NCBI GenBank assembly: GCA_963733905.1
Contig: CAVTEU010000018.1
Location: 124,001 to 188,000 of the forward strand
Direction of reading: 5' to 3'
From: DATADW01 sp963733905
Lineage (GTDB): Bacteria; Actinomycetota; Acidimicrobiia; Spongiisociales; DATADW01
Length of the DNA: 64,000 bases
Shown: positions 8,985-18,339 of the stretch, piece by piece
Layout of the letters: every line of letters starts with the position of its first letter
Numbering within the stretch: position 1 is the stretch's first letter
The notes under the pieces: generated by a model
The model's input: the letters and a program-made list of their open reading frames with translations, nothing else
Databases searched by the model: none
Told to the model about the DNA's origin: nothing
Translations under genes and position numbers: made by a program

Positions 8985-10631
8985 ATGGCGGCGCCGCTCC
9001 AAGGGTTGATGCAGCGGCATCCGCTCGACGTCGGGATGGTGCTTCGACGCGCCGCCACCGCTCACGGCCTGAAGCAGGTGATCTCCGCCGAGAGCGACGG
9101 GCTGCACCGCCAGAGCTGGGCGGAGACCGCTGCCAGGGTCGGGCGGCTCGGGAACGCCCTCGCCGCCCTGGGCATCAGACCCGGAGACCGGGTCGGCTCT
9201 CTCGCCTGGAACACCCACCGGCATCTCGAGCTCTACTACGCCGTGCCCATGTCGGGCGCGGTGCTGACCACCCTCAACATCCGTCTCCATCCTTCAGATG
9301 TGGCATGGGTGGCCCGGCATGCCGAGATCAGCGTGATATTCGTCGACGCCGGGCTGACCAAGACGCTGGCCGCGATCAGACGCGATCTCCCTTTGCTCGA
9401 GCAGGTCGTGGTCATGGGAGGACCGACCGACGAGGTCGACCCCGACCTCGGGGAACACCTCAGTTATGAGGAGCTCTTGTCCACCGAGAGCCCGGACATC
9501 GAGTGGCCGATCCTCGACGAGAACACCGCGGCAGTGCTCTGTTACACGAGCGGCACCACCGGGCGGCCGAAGGGTGTCCTCTACTCGCACCGCTCCGAGG
9601 TTCTCCACGCACTTGGAGCTCTGGGGGCGGACTCGCATGCCATCGCCGAACGGGACGTGGTGTTGTCGCTCGCCCCGCTCTTCCACGCCAACAGCTGGGG
9701 CCTGGCGTACTCGACCGCCCTGGCCGGCTCGACGCTGGTCCTTCCCGGACGCGACCTGTCGCCGGCTGCGGTGGTGGGTCTGATCGAACGGCTCGACGTC
9801 ACCGTGGCCGCGGCGATCCCCACCGTCTGGATCACCGTGGACCGCTGGCTCACCGAGCACCCGGAGCACGGTCTCGGTCGGCTGGAACGGATCATCTGCG
9901 GTGGTGCTGCGGTCACCGAGGACCTCATCGCCCGCTTCGAGGGGCGCGGGGTCCGGATCTCGCAGGCGTGGGGGATGACCGAGATGTCCCCGGGGGGAAC
10001 GATGTCGATGATCCGCTCCACATTCGAGGACTCCACCGATGAGGAGAGGCGGCGGCTGCTCGCCCTCCCCGGCGTGGCCGTCGCCGGTGTCGAACTGCGG
10101 GTGGTGGACGAGGATGGGAATCCGCTCCCTCACGACGGGGCGTCGGCGGGAGAGTTGGAAGCGCGTGGGCCCTGGGTGGCCGCCGCCTACTACCGGCCGG
10201 ACGACCTATCCAACGAGGAGCGCTTCCACGATGGATGGCTGCGCACCGGTGACATCGCCACCATCGACGAGTGGGGCTATCTCCGGATAGTCGACAGGGC
10301 CAAGGACGTGGTCAAGTCGGGCGGGGAGTGGATAAGCAGCCTCGAGTTGGAGAATCACCTTGCCGATCATCCCGATGTGGTCGAGGCAGCCGTCATCGGG
10401 GTGAGTCACGCCACCTGGCAGGAGCGGCCGATTGCCCTCCTGGTGCTTCGCCCGGGGGCTCATCTCGACGAGGAGGAGATGCGCTCTTTCCTCGCTGCGA
10501 AGGTCGCCTCGTGGTGGATCCCCGACAGATTCATCGCCGTGGCCGAGATCCCTCACACGGCGGTGGGCAAGACCGACAAGCGGGCGCTCCGCTCTTCATA
10601 CGCCACAGCGCTCGAGGAGGACCGAGGATGA
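8985..10631 (+). CDS. Long-chain acyl-CoA synthetase (FadD-like)
   Basis: Intact 548-residue member of the ANL adenylating family. The ATP-binding P-loop is CYTSGTTGRPKGVLYSHRS, followed by the AWGMTEMSP core and the hinge/C-terminal motifs DGWLRTGDIATIDEWGYLRI and VKSGGEWISSLELEN; the catalytic lysine lies in HTAVGKTDKRALR. It activates a fatty or related carboxylic acid to its CoA thioester in the cytoplasm. The start is the ATG at 8985 after GTGGGGAG; the frame runs further upstream but without family similarity. Its stop overlaps the thiolase start by four bases, so ligase and thiolase form one unit for degrading or remodelling acyl chains. Chain length cannot be read from the sequence. 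Confidence 0.88.
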   Translation: MAAPLQGLMQRHPLDVGMVLRRAATAHGLKQVISAESDGLHRQSWAETAARVGRLGNALAALGIRPGDRVGSLAWNTHRHLELYYAVPMSGAVLTTLNIRLHPSDVAWVARHAEISVIFVDAGLTKTLAAIRRDLPLLEQVVVMGGPTDEVDPDLGEHLSYEELLSTESPDIEWPILDENTAAVLCYTSGTTGRPKGVLYSHRSEVLHALGALGADSHAIAERDVVLSLAPLFHANSWGLAYSTALAGSTLVLPGRDLSPAAVVGLIERLDVTVAAAIPTVWITVDRWLTEHPEHGLGRLERIICGGAAVTEDLIARFEGRGVRISQAWGMTEMSPGGTMSMIRSTFEDSTDEERRRLLALPGVAVAGVELRVVDEDGNPLPHDGASAGELEARGPWVAAAYYRPDDLSNEERFHDGWLRTGDIATIDEWGYLRIVDRAKDVVKSGGEWISSLELENHLADHPDVVEAAVIGVSHATWQERPIALLVLRPGAHLDEEEMRSFLAAKVASWWIPDRFIAVAEIPHTAVGKTDKRALRSSYATALEEDRG

Positions 10632-11829
10632 ACATCGCCTTCAGATTCGGCCGCCATCCCGGTCCGGCTGGCCTGGTCATCCCCGTTCACTCGCTGGCAA
10701 GGACCACTCGCCGACATGTCCGCCCTCGACCTCGGCGTCGACGTCACCAGCCGAGCCCTCGACGAGCGAGGCTTCGATCCGTCATCGATCGACCGTCTCG
10801 TGCTCGGGATCACCACACCGCAACTCGGTGGCTTCTACGGCGCTCCGACCATGGCCGCCAGGATCGGGGCGCCCGGTGTCAGCGGACCGATGATCGCCCA
10901 GGCCTGTGCCACCTCGGCGGCGTGCATCGAGGCGGCGGCGCTCCACGCCGAGGTCGTCGCCGGACACGATCGACCTGGTCCTGACCACCGACCGGACGAG
11001 CAACTCGCCGCTGGTGGTCTATCCGTCGAGCACGGCGACCGGTGGCGAGCCTGGTCGCGAGCACTGGTTCCTCGACAACATCCGTCGCGACCCCTGGGCG
11101 GGCAAATCGATGATGGAGACCGCCGAGCGTGTCGCCGATCAGGCCGGCATCACCCGCGAGGAGATCGACGAACTCACCCTGCTCCGCTACGACCAGTACC
11201 GCACCGCCCTCGCCGACGACCGCGTCGTTCCAGCGCCGATTCATGGTGCCGGTCGAGGTGCCTGGTCGGCGTGGGCGGCATCGAGGTCGGCGAGGACGTC
11301 GGCGTCCACGACACCACCGCCGAGGGCCTTGCCAAGCTCGACCCGGTGATCCCGGGTGGGGTGGTCACATACGGTTCGCAGACCCACCCCGCCGACGGGA
11401 CCGCCGGGATGATCGTCACCGGGCACGAGCAGAGCCCGTGAGCTGGCCGAAGGCGCGGCGATCGCCCGGATCCTCGGCAGCGGGTTCGCCCGTGTCGGTC
11501 GGTCGGAGATGCCAAAGGCGCCGGTCCCGGCGGCGCAGGCCGCGCTCGCCGCAGCCGGTATGGAGATGGCGCAGGTGGACGCGGTCACCACCCACAACCC
11601 GTTTGCGGTCAACGACCTCTGGTTCTCCAGCCAGACCGGTTTCCCCGTGGAGCGGATGAACGTCCACGGGAGCAGCCTCGTCTACGGGCACCCCCACGCC
11701 CCCACCGGCGCCCGGCTCGTGGTCGAACTGATCCACACCCTGGTGGAGCGGGGCGGTGGGGTGGGGCTTTTCACCGGGTGCGCCGCCGGGGACACCGGTG
11801 CGGCGTTGGTGCTCCGGGTGGAGGACTGA
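10628..11829 (+). CDS. Thiolase family protein / acetyl-CoA acetyltransferase (frameshifted)
   Basis: The repaired protein of about 400 residues has the N-terminal thiolase layout with the active-site cysteine in AQACATSAACIEAAAL. The C-terminal part has VDAVTTHNPFAVNDLWF, MNVHGSSLVYGHPHAPTGAR and GCAAGDTGAALVLRVED, giving the usual His and second Cys positions (the HNPF and GHPHAP segments take the place of the common NEAFA and GHPxGxTG). It would cleave or condense a 3-ketoacyl-CoA. Frame changes occur near 10665, 10970, 11235 and 11435. It is translationally coupled to the acyl-CoA ligase. The first 35 residues are uncertain. Confidence 0.75.
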
Positions 11830-11840
11830 CGGTTCGTTCA

Positions 11841-11880
11841 GTTCAAGCGTCAGGTCAAGTCGGTCAGTTCAAGTCGGTTT
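11841..11880. repeat. Three copies of a 12-14 base direct repeat
   Basis: The copies are GTTCAAGCGTCA, GGTCAAGTCGGTCA and GTTCAAGTCGGTTT, placed end to end. The 14-base spacing equals two heptamers, matching the 7-base period seen in other intergenic arrays of this window. The array starts 11 bases after the thiolase stop and includes the last codons and stop of the convergent DinB-like gene. Confidence 0.7.
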
Positions 11881-12599
11881 GGGCCACCAAGCGCTCCAGC
11901 ACGGTCGCGGTCGCCGAAGATCTGGCCGACATCGATCGGCACCCGCCGGTAGAGGATGAGCAGCAAGTCGGAGGCGGTCGCTCGCAGTGCCGCGTCACCC
12001 TTGCCGTGGGCCCGTTCCACTGCCGAGCGAACCGTCGTCCCGTTCGCTGAGCATCCACTCGCCATCGGCATCGGTGGGGTGCATGTGGACCGACCCGCCC
12101 AACGCTGGCGGCGCCCTCGATGCGCGACGGCGTGGAGAACTCGAGGAACTCGTCGACCGCATCGGCGGCAATGGCGGGGTCGATGGCGAACTCTCTCCCT
12201 GCTGCTGCCTCGGCATCCCAACGGTGCACCGCCGCCTCCTGGGCCTGGTGGCGGACGACGAAGGCAACATCCTTCTGAGCTGCCCAGGTCCAAACCGGTT
12301 CGCTCGGGTCGGCGCCACGCAGGGCATCAACCAAACCGGCGGCTCCGTTGCGGAAGGCACCGAGCAACTCCCCGAAGTCCTCCGGTTGATCCAGCTCCTC
12401 TGGTACCTGGGAAGGATCCTGAAGCCGCCTTTCGACGATTGTCCGCCAGAAATCCTGCACTTCGTGGAGATGGGCCACCAGATCGCGCACCGTCCACCCT
12501 GGGCAGCCGGCCACGCGCTTCTCCGCGGCCGGCTTCGGCGGCGGCCTCGGCGAACCCAGCCGAGTCGCGCTCGATCGAACCGAGGTAGTCGAGGTCCAT
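11864..12599 (-). CDS. Mycothiol-dependent maleylpyruvate isomerase / DinB-like family protein (TIGR03083-like)
   Basis: The repaired protein starts MDLDYLGSIERDSAGFAEAA and continues with VAGCPGWTVRDLVAHLHEV, the signature of the actinobacterial maleylpyruvate-isomerase N-terminal domain, a four-helix DinB-like bundle that binds a metal through histidines (one is in VAHLHEV). A second conserved patch is VVRHQAQEAAVHRWDAEAA. The C-terminal part has the SCP2-like RATASDLLLILYRRVPID segment. Such enzymes use mycothiol or a related thiol, which fits an actinobacterium. Frame changes lie near 12530, 12130 and 11915. Substrate unknown; monocistronic and convergent with the thiolase. Confidence 0.75.
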
Positions 12600-12691
12600 C
12601 GCCCAGATCGTAAACGGATGACATCACGGCGATGGGGCCGCCGCGTAGACTCGATGGAGCCTCGGACGAGCGTGCTGAGGGAGGGTGTCCC

Positions 12692-13286
12692 ATGTTCTGG
12701 TTGGGGCTTCTCCTCGTTGCCTGCGGCGTGTTCCTGCTCGTCTACGGGACGATGCTTTTCCGCTTCGCCATCGCCGTCGCCGGGTTCGTGGTCGGTTTCG
12801 CTCTCGGCTGGTGGCTCCTGGAATCGGCCAGCGACACCGCCCAGATCATCGTGGCATTCGCCCTTGGTGGGGTGCTCGCCATCGTTGGGTACTCGGTGGT
12901 CCGGCTCGGGGTCTATTTGGCCGGCGGGCTGCTCGGATCGTTGGTGGCCCTCATCGTCCTCTCGTTCCTCAACATCGGGTCGTCGGTGGTCAACGTGGTG
13001 GTGGTCCTCGCCGCAGCAGTTGCGGTGGGGTTCTTCGCCCGGAGTCTCGGCCTATGGCTCACCATCTTGGCGACGAGTGCCGCCGGCGCCTATGCCATCG
13101 TCTACGGGTTGAGCCGGATGTTCCCCGATGCCACTCAGATCCGAGGATCTCGAGTCGGCGAAGATACCGCTGACGGGTGCGGCCTTCACGATATTGATCC
13201 TGACGTTTGCCATCGGCTTCCTCTCGCAATGGACCCTCGCCCGAATACAGCGCCGGTTCGTGAACACCGGTCCCGGCCAGGTGTAG
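12692..13286 (+). CDS. Multi-pass membrane protein, DUF4203-like
   Basis: Start ATG at 12692 follows a GAGGGAGGG ribosome site. The protein is almost wholly hydrophobic with about six or seven membrane helices, for example FWLGLLLVACGVFLLVYGT and VVNVVVVLAAAVAVGFFARS. After one frame change near 13145 it ends with a last helix (FTILILTFAIGFLSQWTLAR) and a basic tail IQRRFVNTGPGQV. About 198 residues. It resembles the small DUF4203/TMEM198-type family in helix layout; no function can be assigned. Convergent with groEL, with hairpins and a heptamer array between them. Confidence 0.65.
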
Positions 13287-13330
13287 GCACGGCGGGACGG
13301 AAATGACGTTCGCCCCGACGGGGGAGTACC

Positions 13331-13346
13331 CGACGCCGAGGCGTCG
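13331..13346. other. GC-rich hairpin downstream of the membrane protein gene
   Basis: CGACGCC and GGCGTCG form a perfect seven-base stem around a two-base loop, 45 bases after the membrane-protein stop. There is no T run, so a terminator role is possible but not shown. Confidence 0.4.
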
Positions 13347-13389
13347 TGGAACGGGCTCCCTCCCCGCGCGGCGGGACGGAGACGGACTA

Positions 13390-13415
13390 CCGTCTGCCGT
13401 CTTCCGTCTGCCGTC
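13390..13415. repeat. Heptamer array (CCGTCTK)n, about 3.7 units
   Basis: Successive units CCGTCTG, CCGTCTT, CCGTCTG and CCGTCCA. This is the same 7-base family, read on the other strand as ACGGCAG/ACGGAAG, that recurs near 25.1, 29.3, 38.7, 40.7, 45.1, 48.4 and 63.7 kb. It lies five bases from the groEL terminator. Confidence 0.8.
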
Positions 13416-13420
13416 CAAAG

Positions 13421-13448
13421 AAGAGGGGCCCCGATAGGGGCCCCTCTT
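13421..13448. terminator. Perfect 12-bp hairpin between groEL and the membrane protein gene
   Basis: The arms AAGAGGGGCCCC and GGGGCCCCTCTT pair without mismatch around a GATA loop. The hairpin is 21 bases beyond the groEL stop, and on that strand the arm is followed by a short CTTTGG tail. It is likely to end transcription of groESL and perhaps also the convergent gene. Confidence 0.75.
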
Positions 13449-13469
13449 TCGTTCTGACTCTGATCTAGA

Positions 13470-15101
13470 TCAGAAGTCCATGTCGTGGCCGCCGTGGCCA
13501 CCCGGCGGCATGGCCGGCTTGTCTTCCTTCTGCTCGGCGATCAGCGCCTCGGTGGTCAGCAGCAAGCTGGCGATCGATGCCGCGTTCTGCACGGTCGACC
13601 GAACCACCTTGGCGGGGTCGGGGATCCCGGCCGCGAGCATGTCCTCGAACTCGCCGGTCTGGGCGTTGAAGCCCAACTGCTTGTTGTCGGCGCCCCGCAC
13701 GTGCTCGACGACGACCCCGCCCTCGAACCCGGCGTTGACCGCGATCTGGCGGATCGGCTCCTCGAGCGCCCGGCGGACGATGGACCGACCGGTGCGGTCG
13801 TCATCGGTGCCGCCGCGCAGCTTGTCGATCGCCTCCTGGGCACGAAGCAGAGCGACACCACCACCAGGGACGATGCCTTCCTCCACAGCAGCGCGGGTGG
13901 CCGACACGGCGTCCTCGATGCGGTGCTTCTTCTCCTTGAGCTCCACCTCGGTTGCGGCGCCCACCTTGATGACCACCACACCGCCGGCCAGCTTGGCGAG
14001 ACGCTCCTGGAGCTTCTCGCGATCCCAGTCGGAGTCGGAGTTCTCGATCTCACGCTCGATCTGCTTGATCCGGCCCTGGACGTCGCTCTCGGAACCGGAG
14101 CCGTCGACGACAGTGGTGTCGTCCTTTGTCACGACCACGCGCCGGGCACGGCCCAGCATGTCGACGGTCACGTTCTCCAGCTTGAGACCGACCTCCTCGG
14201 AGATGACGGTCCCGCCGGTGAGGATGGCGATGTCCTGGAGCTGCGCCTTGCGCCGCTCGCCGAACCCGGGTGCCTTCACCCCGACCGAGGAGAAGGTGCC
14301 GCGGATCTTGTTGACCACCAAGGTGGCCAGGGCTTCGCCCTCGACGTCCTCGGCGACCACCACCACGCCCTTACCGGTCTGCATCACCTTCTCCAACACG
14401 GGAAGCAGGTCGTTGACCGAGCTGATCTTCTGGTTGGCGATCAAGATGTAGGGATCCTCGAGGACCGCTTCCTGCCGCTCGGGGTCGGTGACGAAGTAAG
14501 GGGAGATGTAGCCCTTGTCGAACTGCATTCCCTCGGTGAACTCGAGCTCGATCCCGAAGGTCTGGCCCTCCTCCACCGTGATCACGCCGTCCTTGCCCAC
14601 CTTGTCCATGGCCTCGGCGATCTTCTTGCCGATGGTCATGTCGGCGGCGGAGATGGCCGCCACGTGGGCGATCTCCTCGGACGTCTCGAGGTCCTTGGAG
14701 AACGAGCCGATGAACTCGACGACCTTCTCCACGGCCTGTTCGATGCCCCGCTTCAGCCCCATCGGGTTGGCGCCGGCTGCGACGTTGCGCAGACCTTCTT
14801 TCACCATCGCCTGGGCGAGCACGGTCGCGGTGGTGGTGCCGTCGCCGGCTACGTCGTTGGTCTTGGTGGCGACTTCCTTGGCGAGCTGGGCGCCCATGTT
14901 CTCGTACGGGTCGTCGAGCTCGATTTCCTTGGCGATGGTGACACCGTCATTGGTGATGGTGGGAGCGCCCCACTTCTTCTCGAGCACCACGTTGCGGCCG
15001 CGGGGCCCGAGGGTCACCTTGACTACGTCGGCGAGCTTGTTGACTCCCGACTCGAGGCCACGCCGGGCCTCCTCGTTGAAGCGAAGATCCTTCGCTGCCA
15101 T
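13470..15101 (-). CDS. groEL: Chaperonin GroEL (60 kDa)
   Basis: Intact 543-residue chaperonin: start MAAKDLRFNEEARRGLESGV, nucleotide loop with VAGDGTTTATVLAQAMVKEG, hinge and apical segments (GYISPYFVTDPERQEAVLED), and a C-terminal tail PPGGHGGHDMDF that mixes the usual Gly-Met repeat with histidines. It forms the ATP-driven 14-mer that folds proteins with GroES in the cytoplasm. Lies 19 bases downstream of groES; both should share the CIRCE-controlled promoter upstream of groES. No frame damage in 1.6 kb, in contrast with many neighbours. Confidence 0.97.
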   Translation of the reverse strand: MAAKDLRFNEEARRGLESGVNKLADVVKVTLGPRGRNVVLEKKWGAPTITNDGVTIAKEIELDDPYENMGAQLAKEVATKTNDVAGDGTTTATVLAQAMVKEGLRNVAAGANPMGLKRGIEQAVEKVVEFIGSFSKDLETSEEIAHVAAISAADMTIGKKIAEAMDKVGKDGVITVEEGQTFGIELEFTEGMQFDKGYISPYFVTDPERQEAVLEDPYILIANQKISSVNDLLPVLEKVMQTGKGVVVVAEDVEGEALATLVVNKIRGTFSSVGVKAPGFGERRKAQLQDIAILTGGTVISEEVGLKLENVTVDMLGRARRVVVTKDDTTVVDGSGSESDVQGRIKQIEREIENSDSDWDREKLQERLAKLAGGVVVIKVGAATEVELKEKKHRIEDAVSATRAAVEEGIVPGGGVALLRAQEAIDKLRGGTDDDRTGRSIVRRALEEPIRQIAVNAGFEGGVVVEHVRGADNKQLGFNAQTGEFEDMLAAGIPDPAKVVRSTVQNAASIASLLLTTEALIAEQKEDKPAMPPGGHGGHDMDF

Positions 15102-15120
15102 TTCTCAGGTTCCTCCCGGG

Positions 15121-15411
15121 TCAGTTGACGATGGCGAGGACGTCGCGCGACGACAGGATCAGGTACTCCTCGCCGTCGAGCTTGAGCTCGGTTCCGGCGA
15201 ACTTGGAGTAGACGACCACGTCACCAACGCTCACATCCATGGGCAGCCGGTCGCCATCGTCGTTGAGGCCTCCAGGCCCAACGGCGAGCACCTCGCCCAG
15301 CTGCGGCTTCTCCTTGGCGGTGTCGGGGATCACCAGACCCGATGGAGTACGCGACTCGGCGTCCTCCTTGGGCATGACCACCACCCTGTCACCAAGAGGC
15401 TGGAGCTTCAT
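15121..15411 (-). CDS. groES: Co-chaperonin GroES (10 kDa)
   Basis: 96 residues beginning MKLQPLGDRVVVMPKEDAES and ending EYLILSSRDVLAIVN, with the mobile loop around ESRTPSGLVIPDTAKEKP. It caps GroEL. ATGs at 15420 and 15411 are both possible; I choose 15411 because MKLQPLGDRV is the family start and the GGGAGG eight bases upstream suits it. First gene of the groESL operon; CIRCE-like elements lie 58-118 bases upstream. Confidence 0.96.
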   Translation of the reverse strand: MKLQPLGDRVVVMPKEDAESRTPSGLVIPDTAKEKPQLGEVLAVGPGGLNDDGDRLPMDVSVGDVVVYSKFAGTELKLDGEEYLILSSRDVLAIVN

Positions 15412-15468
15412 CCTTCCCATCCTCCCTTCGGTTAGACAGTGCAACCCACACCTGTTCCCAGACGTGGG

Positions 15469-15496
15469 TTAGCACTCACGATCGCATGAGTGCTAG
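15469..15496. promoter_or_regulatory. CIRCE-like HrcA operator 1
   Basis: TTAGCACTC and GAGTGCTAG form the conserved inverted repeat, separated by ten bases instead of the usual nine. The arms match the HrcA consensus except for the final base. HrcA would repress groESL here until heat shock. Confidence 0.85.
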
Positions 15497-15502
15497 GCAA
15501 CT

Positions 15503-15529
15503 TTAGCAATGTCTTGGTGGGAGTGCTAG
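15503..15529. promoter_or_regulatory. Degenerate CIRCE-like HrcA operator 2
   Basis: TTAGCAATG, nine bases, then GAGTGCTAG: one arm perfect except its last base, the other with two changes, and the spacer exactly nine. It lies six bases beyond operator 1, giving a tandem pair upstream of groES. Confidence 0.6.
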
Positions 15530-16679
15530 TTGGGAAAGACGGAAGGCGGACGAGCCATTCGCGTTGCGTCCCCGCGGAGGGGGGAAGGGCCCCGCTGCGA
15601 GCGGCGTGGTAGGGGGGCTGCCGAGCTGCCCAGCACGTGCTTACCCACGCTGCCGGCGGACTGCCGCCGGACTGCACCCAGTCTCATCCCCGGATCGACC
15701 TGGGCGTCCCAGTCGGTGTATTGGCCCGCCAGGAGTTGACCGACACCGACGATGCCGATCATGGCGGCGTTGTCCGTGCACAGCAGCGGTGAGGGCAGGA
15801 GGAGTCTCACCCCGCGGGCGTCGGCCTCCTCGGCGAACCTCTGGCGGAGACGGCGGTTGGCCAGGACGCCGCCGCCTCCCGAGACCGTCCGTGCCCCGGT
15901 GTCGTCCACCGCGTTGAAGGTCTTCTTGACCAGCACGTCGACGATCGCCTCCTGTATCGAAGCCGCCATGTCGGGGAGCGACGGAAGTTCTCGCGCCGCC
16001 TCGGCCTTGCGGACGAAGGTAGACCACCGAGGTCTTGAGACCCGAGAAGGAGAGGTCGTAGCGATGGTTGGCGAGGCCCCGCGGGAAGGAAACGGCGGAA
16101 GGGTCGCCACCCTCGGAGGCGGCATCGATGGCGGGGCCTCCGGGGTAGCCAAGACCGAGAAAGCGCGCCACCTTGTCGAACGCCTCGCCGGCGGCGTCGT
16201 CGATCGTGGCGCCGACAACCTCGAAGCGTCCCCAGTCGGCGAGGTGGACGATCTGACTGTGGCCGCCCGATGCCAGCAGCGCCACTGCCGGCGGGGCGAA
16301 CTCCTCGTGCTCGAGCAGCGGCGCCATGAGGTGACCCTCCATGTGGTCGACCCCGACAAACGGAAGCCGGCCCGACCAGGCCATCGCCTTGGCGAACGAG
16401 AAACCCACCAGCAACGAACCGACCAACCCAGGACCCTGGGTGGCGGCCATGCCGTCGAGATCGGCCGGGTGCACCCCGGCCTCGGCCAGGGCTCTATGTG
16501 TCAGCGAGCGAATCGCCTCGACATGGGCCCGCGCCGCCACCTCGGGGACCACCCCCCCGAAACGCTCGTGCAAGCTCGACCTGCGAGGAGAGCACATTGG
16601 AGAGGATGCGGCGGCCCTGGACCACGGCCACCGCGGTCTCGTCGCAGCTGGTCTCGAATGCGAGCACGGTGGGCTCCAT
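15526..16679 (-). CDS. tsaD: tRNA N6-threonylcarbamoyladenosine transferase TsaD (frameshifted)
   Basis: Start ATG at 16679 gives MEPTVLAFETSCDETAVAVV, the family N terminus. The metal-binding His pair is in VGVDHMEGHLMAPLLEHEEF, and GGPAIDAASEGGDPSAVSFP and SGGGGVLANRRLRQRFAEEA are conserved segments of the ASKHA fold. It transfers threonylcarbamoyl to A37 of tRNAs together with TsaB and TsaE, both encoded just upstream. Frame changes lie near 16570 and 16020. The frame runs about 45 residues past the usual end (after DPGMRLGAV), so the natural stop is probably near 15650. It starts seven bases after rimI. Confidence 0.88.
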
Positions 16680-16686
16680 ACGGCCA

Positions 16687-17188
16687 TCACCCGAGCTCCC
16701 GGCGGATGCCATCGAGCCTGGCGCGGTATTCCGGGCCGTCGATGTCGTGGGCCCACATGATGATGGCGTCCTCGTCCCGGTAGTAGTGCTTGCGGACACC
16801 CACCGGGCCCATACCGAATCGCCGGTAGAGGTCCTGGGCGCGCCGGTTGGAGCTGCGGACCTCGAGGGTGAGACTGTGGCCGCCGGCAGCCAGCCCGGCC
16901 TCGACCCCGGCCAGCACGAGCCGGGTGCCGATGCCACGGCCCGCCGAGTCAGAGGCCACCGCCACCGTCGTTATGTGGGTGTCCTCCCCGACCGACATGA
17001 TCCCGATGTACCCCACCAGCCTGCCCGCCTCCTCGGCTACCAGATATGTCCGCGATGGCTGGCCCAACTCGTCGCGGAAGATGCCCTCCGTCCACGGGGT
17101 GGAGAAGGTCGCCTGCTCGATGGCCATGACATCGGGCGAGATCGAGTTCGGTCATCGGCCGGATGGTGGTCACGGTGATTGCGGCCAC
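16687..17188 (-). CDS. rimI: Ribosomal-protein-alanine N-acetyltransferase RimI (frameshifted)
   Basis: A GNAT acetyltransferase of 166 residues after one repair near 17125: MAAITVTTIRPMTELDLA, then VMAIEQATFSTPWTEGIF, the acetyl-CoA loop SAGRGIGTRLVLAG, and LEVRSSNRRAQDLYRRFGM. The family acetylates the N terminus of ribosomal protein S18. It sits between tsaB and tsaD, the common actinobacterial arrangement, overlapping tsaB by 19 bases. Confidence 0.85.
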
Positions 17189-17883
17189 GGGCCCTCCTGT
17201 CGCAACACCGCCCAGTTGATCGCCACGTCGGGTTCACGCAGATACAGGGGTCGGACCTCGTCGAGGGGAAGGAATTCCTCGCGCTCCGCCGCAGGCTCGA
17301 CCAGGCCGAGGAGCACACCAGCCGACGGATAACTGGGCCGGGCATTCTTGACCCGGTGGAGCCCGCGAAACACCTCGTTCGGGATCTGGGGGGTGTCGCC
17401 CACAACCAGCACATCGTCGGGGTCCGACTCGAGCAGCGCCCGAAGGCGGTCGGAGTCCATCAACTCGGGCGGCCCCTCCCGCACCACCCCGCCGGGGACC
17501 GGCCGGTAGGAGGCGACGGCGAACTGACGGCGGCGGACGTCCACCACGGCCACGATGTGCCGCCGTCCCGTTGCCGCTCCCAGAGCGAGGCCGTCGAGGC
17601 TGCTCACCGCCACCAGGGGCACCCCGAGGGCGGCGCCCAGACCCTGCGCGGTCGAGATTCCCACTCGGATCCCGGTGTAGAGACCGGGACCGACGTCCAC
17701 GGCGACCACGTCGAGATCCTGGGGACCCCAGCCTGCCTGGTCGAAGCAGAAATCCATGGCGGCAACGATGAAGCCGGCGTGCCCGGTGCGGTCCACTCGC
17801 TCGGCGGAAGCCACAACCGCCCCGGAGTCCCCCAGCGCCACCGACGAAGCCGGCGTCGAGGTCTCGATGACGAGGATCTTCAA
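17170..17883 (-). CDS. tsaB: tRNA threonylcarbamoyladenosine biosynthesis protein TsaB
   Basis: 237 residues, intact. Starts at TTG 17883 (MKILVIETSTPASSVALGDS after initiator decoding), overlapping the tsaE stop as TTGA. The GPGLYTGIRVGISTAQGLGA segment is the family hallmark. TsaB is the catalytically inactive partner that scaffolds TsaD and TsaE in t6A synthesis. Its 3' end overlaps rimI. Confidence 0.92.
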   Translation of the reverse strand: MKILVIETSTPASSVALGDSGAVVASAERVDRTGHAGFIVAAMDFCFDQAGWGPQDLDVVAVDVGPGLYTGIRVGISTAQGLGAALGVPLVAVSSLDGLALGAATGRRHIVAVVDVRRRQFAVASYRPVPGGVVREGPPELMDSDRLRALLESDPDDVLVVGDTPQIPNEVFRGLHRVKNARPSYPSAGVLLGLVEPAAEREEFLPLDEVRPLYLREPDVAINWAVLRQEGPWPQSP

Positions 17884-18339
17884 GAGGCCACCTCCCACAG
17901 CGGCCGAGCCGCCCACGAGCCCTGGGGATGAAGCCGGATGAGCCGATCGCCGTCCTCGTCCACCAGCAAGATCGATCTTGAGGTGGTCGCCGACGATCAT
18001 CGGGGCGACCGCCTCGCCCCACTCGATCACGGTGACACCGTCGGCACCTGTCTCGAGCAGATCGAGGTCGTCGAACTCGCCGGTACTCCCCAGCCGGTAA
18101 ACATCGGCATGGGTGAGCGGGAGGAAGCCATCGTCGTAGCGGCGGACGATGACGAATGTCGGACTGGTGACCGGCTCGGCGATCCCGAGAGCCTCGCCGA
18201 TCCCGGCGATGAAGGTCGTCTTCCCCGCACCCAGTTCCCCGTTGAGGAGGACGATGTCGCCTGGTCGGAGCAGCCCGGCCAGCCTCCGCCCGGCAGCGCG
18301 GGTGTCGCCGCCGCTGTGCGAGGTGATCTCGACCGTCAC
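17880..18339 (-). CDS. tsaE: tRNA threonylcarbamoyladenosine biosynthesis ATPase TsaE (frameshifted)
   Basis: GTG start at 18339 overlaps the uracil-DNA glycosylase stop (GTGA). Walker A is LNGELGAGKTTFIAGIGEAL and the switch region is SPTFVIVRRYDDGFLPLTHA; VIEWGEAVAPMI is the C-terminal family motif. Removing one base near 17968 joins it to LVDEDGDRLIRLHPQGSWA and the stop that overlaps tsaB, giving 152 residues. It hydrolyses ATP to reset the TsaBDE complex. Confidence 0.9.

Noticed and set aside
13485..15128. Open frame of about 547 codons on the plus strand opposite groEL/groES
   Set aside because: It mirrors the codon structure of a very conserved gene in high-GC DNA, has no ribosome site or family similarity, and is rich in His/Asp/Leu as expected for an antisense shadow.
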